Below are positions 8,363 through 15,781 of a DNA stretch of 64,000 nt, piece after piece (within the stretch, counting starts at the first letter, position 1; each line of letters opens with the position of its first letter). The notes beneath the pieces are model-generated. The model was not told the DNA's origin, did no database searches, and was given only the letters and a program-made list of their open reading frames with translations. Both the position numbers and the translations under genes were made by a program. Source of the DNA: Candidatus Aquabacterium excrementipullorum (GTDB lineage: Bacteria > Pseudomonadota > Gammaproteobacteria > Burkholderiales > Burkholderiaceae_C); NCBI GenBank assembly GCA_019112875.1, contig DXIO01000044.1:1-64000 (forward strand), written 5' to 3'.

Positions 8363-10966
8363 ATGTTGCAAGCCTATCGCCAACACGTTGCCGAGCGCGC
8401 CGCGCTGGGCATTCCCCCTCTGGCCCTGTCCGCAGCCCAAGTCGCTGAGCTGATCGAACTCATCAAGAACCCGCCCGCTGGCGAAGATGCGTTCCTGCTG
8501 GATCTGCTGACGCACCGCGTGCCCCCGGGCGTGGACGACGCCGCCAAGGTGAAGGCTTCCTTCCTGGCCGCCGTGGCCCACGGCGACATCGCCGTCGGCC
8601 TGATCAGCAAGGCCAAGGCCACTGAGCTGCTGGGCACCATGGTGGGTGGCTACAACGTCAAGCCCCTGATCGACCTGCTGTCCGATGCCGAAGTGGGCGC
8701 CGTGGCCGCCGATGCGCTCAAGAAGACCCTGCTGATGTTCGACGCCTTCCACGACGTCGCCGAGCTGGTCAAGGTGGGCAATGCCAACGCCAAGGCCGTG
8801 ATGCAATCGTGGGCCGACGCCGAGTGGTTCACCACCCGTCCGAAGGTCGCCCAGAAGATCACCGTGACCGTGTTCAAGGTGCCTGGCGAAACCAATACCG
8901 ACGACCTGTCGCCCGCCCCGGACGCCTGGAGCCGCCCCGACATCCCGATGCACTATCTGGCGATGCTCAAGAACACCCGTCCCGACGCGGCCTTCAAGCC
9001 CGAAGAAGACGGCAAGCGCGGCCCGATGCAGTTCATCGAGGACCTGAAGAAGAAGGGCAACCTGGTCGCCTACGTGGGCGACGTGGTCGGCACCGGCTCT
9101 TCGCGCAAGTCCGCCACCAACAGCGTGATCTGGGCCACCGGCGAAGACATCCCCTTCGTGCCCAACAAGCGCTTCGGCGGCGTCACCCTGGGCGGCAAGA
9201 TCGCCCCCATCTTCTTCAACACGCAGGAAGACTCCGGCTCGCTGCCCATCGAAGTGGACGTGACCAACTTCGACATGGGTGACGTGCTCGACATCTACCC
9301 GTACGAAGGCAAGATCGAGAAGAACGGCGCCGTCGCCGCCAACTTCGAGCTGAAGTCGCAAGTGCTGCTCGACGAAGTGCAGGCTGGTGGCCGCATCAAC
9401 CTGATCATTGGCCGCTCGCTGACCGGCAAGGCCCGTGAGTTCCTGGGTCTGCCCGCCTCCACCGAGTTCCGCCTGCCCCAGGCCCCGAAGGACACCGGCA
9501 AGGGCTTCACCCTGGCCCAGAAGATGGTCGGCCGCGCCGTGGGCCTGCCGGTCGTCGGCGGCAACCAGCAAGGCGTGCGTCCGGGCACCTACTGCGAGCC
9601 CAAGATGACCACCGTTGGTTCGCAAGACACCACCGGCCCGATGACCCGCGACGAGCTGAAGGACCTGGCCTGCCTGGGCTTCTCGGCTGATCTGGTCATG
9701 CAATCGTTCTGCCACACGGCCGCTTACCCCAAGCCCGTGGACGTGAAGATGCACCGCGAGCTGCCCGCCTTCATCAGCAACCGCGGCGGCGTGGCCCTGC
9801 GTCCTGGCGACGGCGTGATCCACTCGTGGCTGAACCGCCTGCTGCTGCCCGACACCGTCGGCACCGGTGGCGACTCGCACACCCGCTTCCCGATCGGCAT
9901 CTCCTTCCCGGCCGGCTCCGGCCTGGTCGCCTTCGGCGCCGCCACCGGCGTGATGCCCCTGGACATGCCCGAATCGGTGCTGGTGCGCTTCAAGGGCAAG
10001 ATGCAGCCCGGCGTCACCCTGCGTGACCTGGTGCATGCCATCCCCCTGTACGCCATCAAGGCCGGTCTGCTGACCGTGGCCAAGGCCGGCAAGAAGAACA
10101 TCTTCTCGGGCCGCGTGCTGGAAATCGAAGGCCTGCCCGATCTGAAGGTCGAGCAAGCGTTCGAGTTGTCGGATGCGTCCGCCGAGCGTTCCGCCGCCGG
10201 CTGCACGATCAAGCTCAACAAGGAGCCCATCGCCGAGTACCTGAAGTCGAACATCGTTCTGATGAAGAACATGATCGCCGACGGCTACGCCGATGCCCGC
10301 ACGCTGGAGCGCCGCATCAAGGCCCAGGAAGCCTGGCTGGCCAACCCCGAGCTGCTTGAAGCCGACAAGGACGCCGAGTACGCCGCCGTGATCGAGATCG
10401 ATCTGGCCGACATCAAGGAACCCATCGTCTGCTGCCCGAACGACCCGGACGACGCCAAGTTCCTGTCCGAAGTGGCCGGCACCAAGATCGATGAAGCCTT
10501 CATCGGTTCGTGCATGACCAACATCGGCCACTTCCGCGCCGCCGGCAAGGTGCTGGAAGGCAAGAAGGACATCCCGGTGCGCCTGTGGGTGGCCCCGCCC
10601 ACCAAGATGGACGCCGCCGAGCTGACCAAGGAAGGCTACTACAACACCTTCGGCACCGCTGGCGCCCGCACCGAAATGCCCGGCTGCTCTCTGTGCATGG
10701 GCAACCAGGCCCAGATCAAGGAAGGCTCGACCTGCATCTCCACGTCGACGCGCAACTTCCCGAACCGCCTGGGCAAGAACACCAACGTGTTCCTGGGCTC
10801 CGCCGAGCTGGCCGCCGTGGCCGCCAAGCTGGGCAAGCTGCCGACGCCGGCCGAGTACCTGGCCGAGACCGGCGTGGTCACCGCCAACGCGGACAAGATC
10901 TACCAGTACATGAGCTTCGACAAGATCGACGAGTACGTGGAGACCGCCAAGGCCGTGAACGCCTGA
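8363..10966 (+). CDS. acnB: Aconitate hydratase B / 2-methylisocitrate dehydratase
   Basis: AcnB interconverts citrate and isocitrate in the TCA cycle and can hydrate 2-methyl-cis-aconitate to 2-methylisocitrate, so it would complete the methylcitrate cycle encoded just upstream. The 867-residue protein has the AcnB domain order: an N-terminal HEAT-like domain ([16 protein letters not shown]), then the swivel domain, then the Fe-S domains. The cluster cysteines are Cys717 ([11 protein letters not shown]), Cys775 and Cys778 (CSLC). I chose the ATG at 8363 with AGGTG upstream, although an in-frame GTG lies three codons earlier. It is monocistronic, ending in two tandem hairpins. Confidence 0.97.
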   Translation: MLQAYRQHVAERAALGIPPLALSAAQVAELIELIKNPPAGEDAFLLDLLTHRVPPGVDDAAKVKASFLAAVAHGDIAVGLISKAKATELLGTMVGGYNVKPLIDLLSDAEVGAVAADALKKTLLMFDAFHDVAELVKVGNANAKAVMQSWADAEWFTTRPKVAQKITVTVFKVPGETNTDDLSPAPDAWSRPDIPMHYLAMLKNTRPDAAFKPEEDGKRGPMQFIEDLKKKGNLVAYVGDVVGTGSSRKSATNSVIWATGEDIPFVPNKRFGGVTLGGKIAPIFFNTQEDSGSLPIEVDVTNFDMGDVLDIYPYEGKIEKNGAVAANFELKSQVLLDEVQAGGRINLIIGRSLTGKAREFLGLPASTEFRLPQAPKDTGKGFTLAQKMVGRAVGLPVVGGNQQGVRPGTYCEPKMTTVGSQDTTGPMTRDELKDLACLGFSADLVMQSFCHTAAYPKPVDVKMHRELPAFISNRGGVALRPGDGVIHSWLNRLLLPDTVGTGGDSHTRFPIGISFPAGSGLVAFGAATGVMPLDMPESVLVRFKGKMQPGVTLRDLVHAIPLYAIKAGLLTVAKAGKKNIFSGRVLEIEGLPDLKVEQAFELSDASAERSAAGCTIKLNKEPIAEYLKSNIVLMKNMIADGYADARTLERRIKAQEAWLANPELLEADKDAEYAAVIEIDLADIKEPIVCCPNDPDDAKFLSEVAGTKIDEAFIGSCMTNIGHFRAAGKVLEGKKDIPVRLWVAPPTKMDAAELTKEGYYNTFGTAGARTEMPGCSLCMGNQAQIKEGSTCISTSTRNFPNRLGKNTNVFLGSAELAAVAAKLGKLPTPAEYLAETGVVTANADKIYQYMSFDKIDEYVETAKAVNA

Positions 10967-10985
10967 TCGACTCCGATCCAGCCGA

Positions 10986-11057
10986 TGGCGCCTGGTTGAG
11001 AAACCGGCGCCAGACGCCAAAACAGCCCGCCTGGCGCAAGCCGGCGGGCTGTTTTTC
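10986..11057 (+). terminator. Tandem hairpins and terminator after acnB
   Basis: A first hairpin (TGGCGCC/GGCGCCA with inner GGTT/AACC, 10986-11012) is followed by ACAGCCCGCC...GGCGGGCTGT and TTTTTC (11022-11057). The second is a typical intrinsic terminator. Confidence 0.85.
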
Positions 11058-11176
11058 TTGTTTTTTCAGTTTTCAGCCTCGGTTTAGTTTTTGTCACCAG
11101 ATATCAATCAGGGCTACACTCTTCAGATAAGCTGACCGAAAACAACGTTATTCCATTGATGGGAAGGAGGTTCCCC

Positions 11177-11659
11177 ATGGACCTCAGCGTATCAGCCGTT
11201 GCAGGCATCAGCCGTGCAACCCGCCCTGTTTCCAGCGACACCCAGATCGCTGTGTTGCAACGTCGCCTGGAAGCGCTGGACAAGCAGCGCGCTCAGGCAG
11301 CGTCGAGCAGTGACGAAACAGCCACCTACCGCCTTCAGGCCCTGACCCAGCAGATGGGCCTGTTGCAGACACAGATTGCGCAGTTGCAGCAAGCTGCGTC
11401 CAGTGCCGCCTCGACCCAGGAAGCTGCGAACGACGCCAGCGCCGACGAGGAAGAGGAAAGCACGGAAGCCAGCCGTGCCACCGACACCGCCCAGACCACG
11501 CGCCGCGCGCAGGACGTGGCCGAAGAGCGCGTCGCCGCTTCGCAGCAGACCCGGCAGAGCCAGGAAGCGCAGGCAGCAGACCGGCGTGATGCAGCCGCCG
11601 TGGCCAAGGCCCGTGCGGAAGGCTCTACCGTCGGCACCAACGTCGATACCTACGCATGA
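11177..11659 (+). CDS. Small coiled-coil hypothetical protein
   Basis: A 160-residue hydrophilic protein, rich in Ala, Gln, Glu, Arg and Thr and with no signal peptide. Residues about 20-75 form a clear coiled coil (heptads of Leu/Ala around LQRRLEALDKQRAQ and LQALTQQMGLLQTQIAQL), reminiscent of FlxA-like proteins. The rest is an acidic, then Gln/Arg/Ala-rich low-complexity tail. The ATG at 11177 has an excellent ribosome-binding site (GGAAGGAGG, 11162-11170, six bases away); an upstream ATG at 11159 would overlap that site and is less likely. It stands alone between the acnB terminator and the GbsR/MarR gene. I assign no function. Confidence 0.75.
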   Translation: MDLSVSAVAGISRATRPVSSDTQIAVLQRRLEALDKQRAQAASSSDETATYRLQALTQQMGLLQTQIAQLQQAASSAASTQEAANDASADEEEESTEASRATDTAQTTRRAQDVAEERVAASQQTRQSQEAQAADRRDAAAVAKARAEGSTVGTNVDTYA

Positions 11660-11714
11660 CCCGCTGCGACAAGCCCTTGTCGCAGCGACCTCATGATTTC
11701 TTTTTTCGCCCGCA

Positions 11715-11736
11715 AATTTCAGTCTTGACAGAAATT
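11715..11736. promoter_or_regulatory. Palindromic operator O1 (regulator promoter)
   Basis: A 22-bp inverted repeat with arms AATTTC-N-GTC / GAC-N-GAAATT; only the central pair and one pair per arm mismatch. It covers the -35 hexamer of the following promoter. A near-identical copy lies at 12304-12325. Autorepression by the adjacent regulator is inferred. Confidence 0.75.
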
Positions 11737-11752
11737 ACTGTTGAATTACACT
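11725..11752 (+). promoter_or_regulatory. Sigma-70 promoter giving a likely leaderless mRNA
   Basis: TTGACA (11725-11730) and TACACT (11747-11752) are 16 bp apart. A start site about seven bases after the -10 falls on or beside the A of the ATG at 11759. No Shine-Dalgarno sequence precedes that ATG. Confidence 0.7.
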
Positions 11753-11758
11753 GAAGCC

Positions 11759-12283
11759 ATGGAACTCTCCGATGTCGCTCGCAAGTTCGTGGTCCACTGG
11801 GGTGAAATGGGCACCGCCTGGGGTGTGAACCGCACCGTCTCCCAGATCCACGCCCTGCTCTTCTTCCACGGCCGCCCGCTGCACGCCGAAGAGATCGCCG
11901 AAACCCTGGGCGTGGCGCGCTCCAACGTGAGCACCAGCCTGAAGGAGTTGCTCAACTGGAAGCTGGTGCGCACCACCCAGATGCTGGGCGACCGACGCGA
12001 TTACTTCGAGACCTCACTGGATGTCTGGGAGCTGTTCCGCACGGTGATCCGCGAGCGCAAGGAGCGCGAGTTCGATCCCACCACCCGCATGCTGGAAGAG
12101 CTGGTCAAGCAGCCCGGCTTCGCGAAGGAATCGCCCGATGCGCAGGACCGCGTGCGCGAGACGCTCAAGCTGATGCAGTCGGTCGGATCATGGTCCGACG
12201 AGATGCTGCGCCTGTCGCCCTCCACGCTGGAGAAGGTCATGCGCATGGGGGCCAGCGTGCAGAAGTTCGTGCGGGGCTCATGA
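11759..12283 (+). CDS. GbsR/MarR-family transcriptional regulator
   Basis: A 174-residue DNA-binding protein with a winged helix-turn-helix at about residues 20-85: TVSQIHALLFFHGRPLHAEEIAETLGVARSNVS carries the recognition helix, and a wing follows around GDRRDYF. The C-terminal part (90-174) is helical and probably dimerises, as in GbsR-type MarR relatives. The ATG at 11759 is chosen because the extra upstream codons would lie inside the promoter. Matching palindromes overlap its own promoter and sit just before the next gene, so it very likely represses itself and the five-gene operon at 12342-14931. The effector is unknown. An intrinsic terminator overlaps its stop codon, separating its transcript from the operon. 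Confidence 0.88.
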   Translation: MELSDVARKFVVHWGEMGTAWGVNRTVSQIHALLFFHGRPLHAEEIAETLGVARSNVSTSLKELLNWKLVRTTQMLGDRRDYFETSLDVWELFRTVIRERKEREFDPTTRMLEELVKQPGFAKESPDAQDRVRETLKLMQSVGSWSDEMLRLSPSTLEKVMRMGASVQKFVRGS

Positions 12284-12296
12284 AGCCCCCTTTTTT
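12273..12296 (+). terminator. Terminator overlapping the regulator's stop codon
   Basis: GGGGCT/AGCCCC with loop CATGA, followed by TTTTTT. The TGA stop (12281-12283) lies in the loop. Confidence 0.85.
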
Positions 12297-12303
12297 GGCT
12301 GAA

Positions 12304-12325
12304 TATTTCTGTCATTACTGAAATT
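12304..12325. promoter_or_regulatory. Palindromic operator O2 (operon promoter)
   Basis: The 20-bp core at 12305-12324 (arms ATTTCTGT and ACTGAAAT) shares the AATTTC-N-GTC pattern and 22-bp spacing of O1. It lies six bases before the AGGAG ribosome-binding site of the first operon gene, so a bound regulator would cover the promoter or transcription start. Confidence 0.75.
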
Positions 12326-12341
12326 TCAAAAGGAGTCGATC

Positions 12342-12794
12342 ATGAGCACCGCCCTCTACCCTCTGACGATTTACTACGACGCCTCGTGCCGTCTGTGCGA
12401 CGGCGAGATGCGCAACCTGATGCTGCGCAACACCGCGGGGCAGTTGGTCTTCGTCGATGCCTCCGGGCCGGGCTTCGAGTCGCCCATTGCGAACACCACG
12501 CAGGCCGACCTGATGTCCATGATCCATGCAGTGCAGGCCGATGGGCAGGTGATCCGGGGCGTGGAAGTGTTCCGCCGGGCCTACGGTGCTGTCGGCATGG
12601 GCTGGGTCACCGCCCCCACCGCCTGGCCCGTGCTGCGTCAATGGGCCGATCGTGCCTACCCCGTGCTCGTGAGGAACCGCTATCGGATCCCCCACTGGGT
12701 GGTCGCCGCCCTGTTTGAAGGCCCGACCCGCCGCGCCGCTGAACGCGCGGCCCAACGCGCCCAGTGCCGTGACGGCAGCTGCACCATCCGTTGA
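12342..12794 (+). CDS. DCC-family thiol-disulfide oxidoreductase (DUF393)
   Basis: A 150-residue soluble protein of the DUF393/DCC family, thioredoxin-like proteins named for the DxxCxxC signature. Here it is YYDASCRLCDGEM, with Asp13, Cys16 and Cys19, at the end of the first beta strand as expected. The rest (VEVFRRAYGAVGMGWVTAP and a Tyr/Arg-rich segment) is typical of the family. AAGGAG precedes the ATG. It is the first gene of an operon with a membrane protein, an SDR-type NAD(P)-binding protein, a DoxX-like protein and a DUF2269 protein. Its redox partner is unknown; the neighbours suggest a membrane-linked thiol or quinone process. Confidence 0.88.
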   Translation: MSTALYPLTIYYDASCRLCDGEMRNLMLRNTAGQLVFVDASGPGFESPIANTTQADLMSMIHAVQADGQVIRGVEVFRRAYGAVGMGWVTAPTAWPVLRQWADRAYPVLVRNRYRIPHWVVAALFEGPTRRAAERAAQRAQCRDGSCTIR

Positions 12795-12810
12795 GCACAA
12801 GGAGATCCAC

Positions 12811-13206
12811 ATGAACACCCCCCTTTTCCTGCTGTCGCTGCTGATCGCCGTGGCCGGCCCCATCGTCGCCGTGTCCTACCTGCGGCCCATCCTGCTCAAG
12901 GTGCTGCGCTCCTTTTGCGACGCCGATGGCGGCGCGGAATTCTGGGTCCGCAGCGCCTACCTGCTGGCCGTGAGCGGCACGGTCTTCATGAGCCTGGTCT
13001 TCGGGCAGTTCGATGCAGGCGCCACCACGGTGGACACCTTGCGCCGCGCCCTGCTCGTGGTCATCTCGGGCGTCTTCGTGACCGTGGCCTTCATCTCGAG
13101 TCGAGTCTGGGGGCAGGTGCAGCGGATCCAGGCAGAGCAGCAACTGCGAAGCCTTGGCACCGCAGGTGATGCCTCGTGGCCCGCTGATCAAGGAGCTCCA
13201 TCATGA
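12811..13206 (+). CDS. Small integral membrane protein
   Basis: A 131-residue protein with three predicted transmembrane segments: LFLLSLLIAVAGPIVAVSYL near the N-terminus, YLLAVSGTVFMSLVFG around 50-65, and a third around 80-98 (LLVVISGVFVTVAFIS). A hydrophilic tail follows. CAAGGAG precedes the ATG at 12811. It lies 16 bp after the DCC gene and its stop overlaps the next start by four bases (13203-13206). I recognise no family; co-expression with the DCC, SDR, DoxX-like and DUF2269 genes is the only functional hint. Confidence 0.8.
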   Translation: MNTPLFLLSLLIAVAGPIVAVSYLRPILLKVLRSFCDADGGAEFWVRSAYLLAVSGTVFMSLVFGQFDAGATTVDTLRRALLVVISGVFVTVAFISSRVWGQVQRIQAEQQLRSLGTAGDASWPADQGAPS

Positions 13207-14090
13207 GAGTGCTGCTGCTTGGTGCCCAGGGCTTCATTGGCCGGCACATCGACAGGTCGCTCTCGGCGGCAGGCCATGAGGTGGTGAGGGCTGGCTCCGG
13301 CCGCCGGCCTGTGCCCGGGCTGTTGCAGGTGGACTTCGCACGCGACACCGATGTGGCCCGCTGGCTGCCCCGGCTGCAGGGCTTCGGCGCGGTGGTCAAC
13401 GCGGTGGGCGTGCTGCGCGACACCTCCGCCAGGCCGATGCGAGCGGTGCATGAAGCCACGCCCAAGGCCCTGTTCGATGCCTGCGCGCTGGCCGGCGTTC
13501 GCCGCGTGGTGCAGGTCTCGGCGCTGGGCATCGAGGGCAACCCGACACGCTATGCGCGCACCAAGCTCGCGGCCGATGCGCATTTGCAGGCGCTGACCGC
13601 GGCGGGCCGGCTGGACGGCGTGGTGATAAGACCCAGCATCGTCTTCGGGCGCGAGGGCGACAGCAGCCGCATGTTCATGGGCCTGGCCCGCAGCCCCCTG
13701 CTGGTGCTGCCCGGGGCTGTGATCGAGGCCCGTGTGCAACCCGTGGCCGTGCAGGACCTGGCCGATGCGGTGGCCGCGCTGCTGCAGGGCGATGGCCTGG
13801 CGCGCAACGGCGTGCTGCCCTGCGTGGGTCCTTCGCCCCTGGGGCTGGCAGGATTCATCGCCAGCCTCAGAGGCCAGCTGGGCCACGGCGCTGCGCGGGT
13901 CGCGCGCCTGCCCGAGCGGCTGACCCGGCTGAGCGTGCGCGTGGGCGATGCGCTGCCCTTCGCGCCCTGGTGCAGCGAAACGCTGGCCCTGCTGGCCCAG
14001 GACAACGTGGGCCCGGCCGAAGTGCTGGCCGAGCTGCTCGGGCGCCCCGCCTTGCCGCACAGCCAGATGGTGGCCCGATCATGGCGTTGA
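13203..14090 (+). CDS. SDR/NmrA-like NAD(P)-binding protein
   Basis: A 295-residue extended short-chain dehydrogenase-like protein. The N-terminal Rossmann motif GAQGFIG (residues 7-13) binds NAD(P). The pattern VVNAVGVLRD around 60-70 and the weak YARTKLAAD segment resemble complex-I NDUFA9-like and UDP-sugar epimerase relatives; a full YxxxK catalytic motif is not evident, so it may bind a cofactor without being a classical dehydrogenase. It overlaps the preceding gene by four bases, and the next gene begins inside its 3' end. Such proteins are often fused to or adjacent to DoxX-like domains, as here. Confidence 0.85.
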   Translation: MRVLLLGAQGFIGRHIDRSLSAAGHEVVRAGSGRRPVPGLLQVDFARDTDVARWLPRLQGFGAVVNAVGVLRDTSARPMRAVHEATPKALFDACALAGVRRVVQVSALGIEGNPTRYARTKLAADAHLQALTAAGRLDGVVIRPSIVFGREGDSSRMFMGLARSPLLVLPGAVIEARVQPVAVQDLADAVAALLQGDGLARNGVLPCVGPSPLGLAGFIASLRGQLGHGAARVARLPERLTRLSVRVGDALPFAPWCSETLALLAQDNVGPAEVLAELLGRPALPHSQMVARSWR

Positions 14091-14455
14091 GCACCCTTCA
14101 AGGCCGCGTGCTCCAGGGCAGCCTGGTCATGGTCTGGCTGGGCACGGCCGTGGTCAGCGCGGTGGAGGTCCATGGCCAATCGCTGCAGTTGATGCGCGAT
14201 GCCGGCGTGCACCAGCCAGGCTGGCAGGCCGCTGCGATCTGGGGTGGTATCGCGCTCGATGTGGCGCTGGGCTTGGCCATGTGCGTGTGGCCACGGCGCA
14301 GCACCTGGATCGCGGCGCTGTGCGCCATGGGCACCATGACGCTGGTGGCCACCGCACTGACACCCGATCTGTGGTTGCACCCGCTCGGGCCGCTGCTCAA
14401 GAACCTGCCCATCGCCGCCGTGCTGTGGGTGCTGATCTCGGACGACACACCATGA
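14081..14455 (+). CDS. DoxX-like membrane protein
   Basis: A 124-residue protein with about four transmembrane segments (ending LLKNLPIAAVLWVLI), matching the size and layout of DoxX-like small membrane proteins that commonly follow SDR-type proteins. The ATG at 14081 overlaps the end of the SDR gene by ten bases, and its TGA overlaps the next start as ATGA. Upstream codons in this frame run antiparallel in character to the SDR gene and were excluded. A function in electron transfer or membrane redox balance is inferred from context only. Confidence 0.75.
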   Translation: MALSTLQGRVLQGSLVMVWLGTAVVSAVEVHGQSLQLMRDAGVHQPGWQAAAIWGGIALDVALGLAMCVWPRRSTWIAALCAMGTMTLVATALTPDLWLHPLGPLLKNLPIAAVLWVLISDDTP

Positions 14456-14931
14456 ACACCTACCTGATCCTCAAGTGGCTACACATCCTGTCGAGCGTGC
14501 TGATGGTCGGCACGGGCTTCGGATCGGCCTTCTTCATGTTCTTCGCCAACCGCAGCGGGTCGGTGGCGGCGCAGGCCGTGGTGAGCCGGCTGGTGGTGCG
14601 CGCGGACTGGTGGTTCACCACGCCGACCGTGATCCTGCAGCCGATCAGTGGCGTGGCGCTGGCGCACATGGCCGGCTGGCCGATGAGCTCACCCTGGCTG
14701 GTGCTGTCACTGGCCTTGTACGTGCTCGCCGGCGCCTGCTGGCTGCCGGTGGTGTGGCTGCAGTGGCGCATGGCCGGCATGGCGCGAGAGGCCCATGCCC
14801 AAGGCACGGCCTTGCCGGCTGACTACTGGCGCCATGCGCGCTGGTGGGAGGCGCTGGGCTATCCGGCCTTCATCGCCATGTTGGCGGTGTACTACCTGAT
14901 GGTCAACAAGCCGCCGCTGTGGGGCGGCTGA
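14452..14931 (+). CDS. DUF2269-family integral membrane protein
   Basis: A 159-residue protein with four predicted transmembrane helices (YLILKWLHILSSVLMVGTGF; a segment near 60-75; LVLSLALYVLAGACWLPVVW; YPAFIAMLAVYYLMV). The conserved KWLHILSS opening, with a membrane histidine, is typical of DUF2269. It overlaps the DoxX-like gene by four bases and is the last gene of the regulator-controlled operon. No terminator was recognised after it; the next gene is convergent and ends 18 bp away. Confidence 0.85.
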   Translation: MNTYLILKWLHILSSVLMVGTGFGSAFFMFFANRSGSVAAQAVVSRLVVRADWWFTTPTVILQPISGVALAHMAGWPMSSPWLVLSLALYVLAGACWLPVVWLQWRMAGMAREAHAQGTALPADYWRHARWWEALGYPAFIAMLAVYYLMVNKPPLWGG

Positions 14932-14949
14932 TGAACGCAGTGGCAAAGC

Positions 14950-15612
14950 TCAGGGCTTCTGCCCCCCGGCCTGCAGGCTCGCCAGGGCCTGCTCCAGGCG
15001 CTTGGCTTCTGTCTGCGCGCGAATCTGGCGCTGCTCCGGATCGCTCTCGGCATCCTTCAGCAGTTCGGCCTGGGTGCTGCGCAGATCCTTCAGGCTCATC
15101 TCGCCATTGAGCAGCCGCTGCGGCAGATCGGCCAGTAGCTCGTTGGCCAGGGCCTGGCGGCGGGGCTGGGCCTCCGCGGTATGGGGCAACTCCTGCAGCA
15201 ACTCGTTCTGCTTGTTGTAGCGCAGGAAGTTGACCATGCGCGTGAGTTCATGTTCGGGGTTCGCGTGCTGCGATGCCGTGCCCTTGAGCACCATCCATTC
15301 CATCGGCGACACGAACGATGGGCGCTCCGTGATCACGCCCGACATCGGTTTCACATCGGAGCGGCTGGCCAGCGCCTGGGCGGCCTCCGACTGCTTGGCC
15401 TTCATGTCGCTCAGCTGGGCCTCTGGCGAGGCGGTGCCAGGCATCTGCACTTGCGGCGCTGTCGCGGGAGCGGCCTCCGGGGCGGCCATGACAGGCTCCG
15501 GCGGTGCCGAGTGCGTCCACCAGGCCGCGGCCATCGCGACGGCGGCCACAGCGCCCAGGGCCACGATCAACTTCCTGCCGCCAGTGGGCGGGCTCATCAG
15601 AACTTGTGCCAT
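14950..15612 (-). CDS. Membrane-anchored hypothetical protein downstream of the lipase
   Basis: A 220-residue protein with one N-terminal membrane segment (LIVALGAVAAVAMAAAWW), then a Pro/Ala-rich linker (about 35-65) and a highly charged, mostly helical periplasmic part. The last 90 residues are Glu/Gln/Leu/Arg-rich and could form long helices. I chose the ATG at 15612 because AAGGA precedes it; a GTG six codons upstream is also open. It lies downstream of the secreted lipase on the same strand. Anchor plus helical domain next to a lipase recalls lipase foldases (LifO), but it is shorter and the foldase motif is not visible. Function unknown. Confidence 0.75.
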   Translation of the reverse strand: MAQVLMSPPTGGRKLIVALGAVAAVAMAAAWWTHSAPPEPVMAAPEAAPATAPQVQMPGTASPEAQLSDMKAKQSEAAQALASRSDVKPMSGVITERPSFVSPMEWMVLKGTASQHANPEHELTRMVNFLRYNKQNELLQELPHTAEAQPRRQALANELLADLPQRLLNGEMSLKDLRSTQAELLKDAESDPEQRQIRAQTEAKRLEQALASLQAGGQKP

Positions 15613-15692
15613 CTCATGCATCCTTCTCACACGGTGCTGCGCGACCAGCTTCGTGGGCAGTGTCGCGTAGCTGGGGCCTGCCCGGCCCTGTG

Positions 15693-15719
15693 AAAGACCC
15701 GGGGCACGGATGCCCCGGG
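15693..15719 (-). terminator. GC-rich hairpin after the lipase gene
   Basis: CCCGGGGCA and TGCCCCGGG form a 9-bp stem with loop CGGA. On the minus strand it is followed by TCTTTC, a weak T-run, so termination after the lipase may be partial and allow reading into the next gene. Confidence 0.55.
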
Positions 15720-15781
15720 GAACTGCGCAAGGCGCGGATCAACCATCCTCATGCTTCAGGTGATCCGCGCCACGCCGGTGC

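Noticed and set aside
8345-11020. An 891-codon minus-strand frame opposite acnB
   Set aside because: Complement of acnB, running through its terminator; no recognisable domain.
15693-15719. The GC-rich hairpin as a transposon end
   Set aside because: No matching inverted copy or transposase nearby; a terminator-like element after the lipase gene explains it better.
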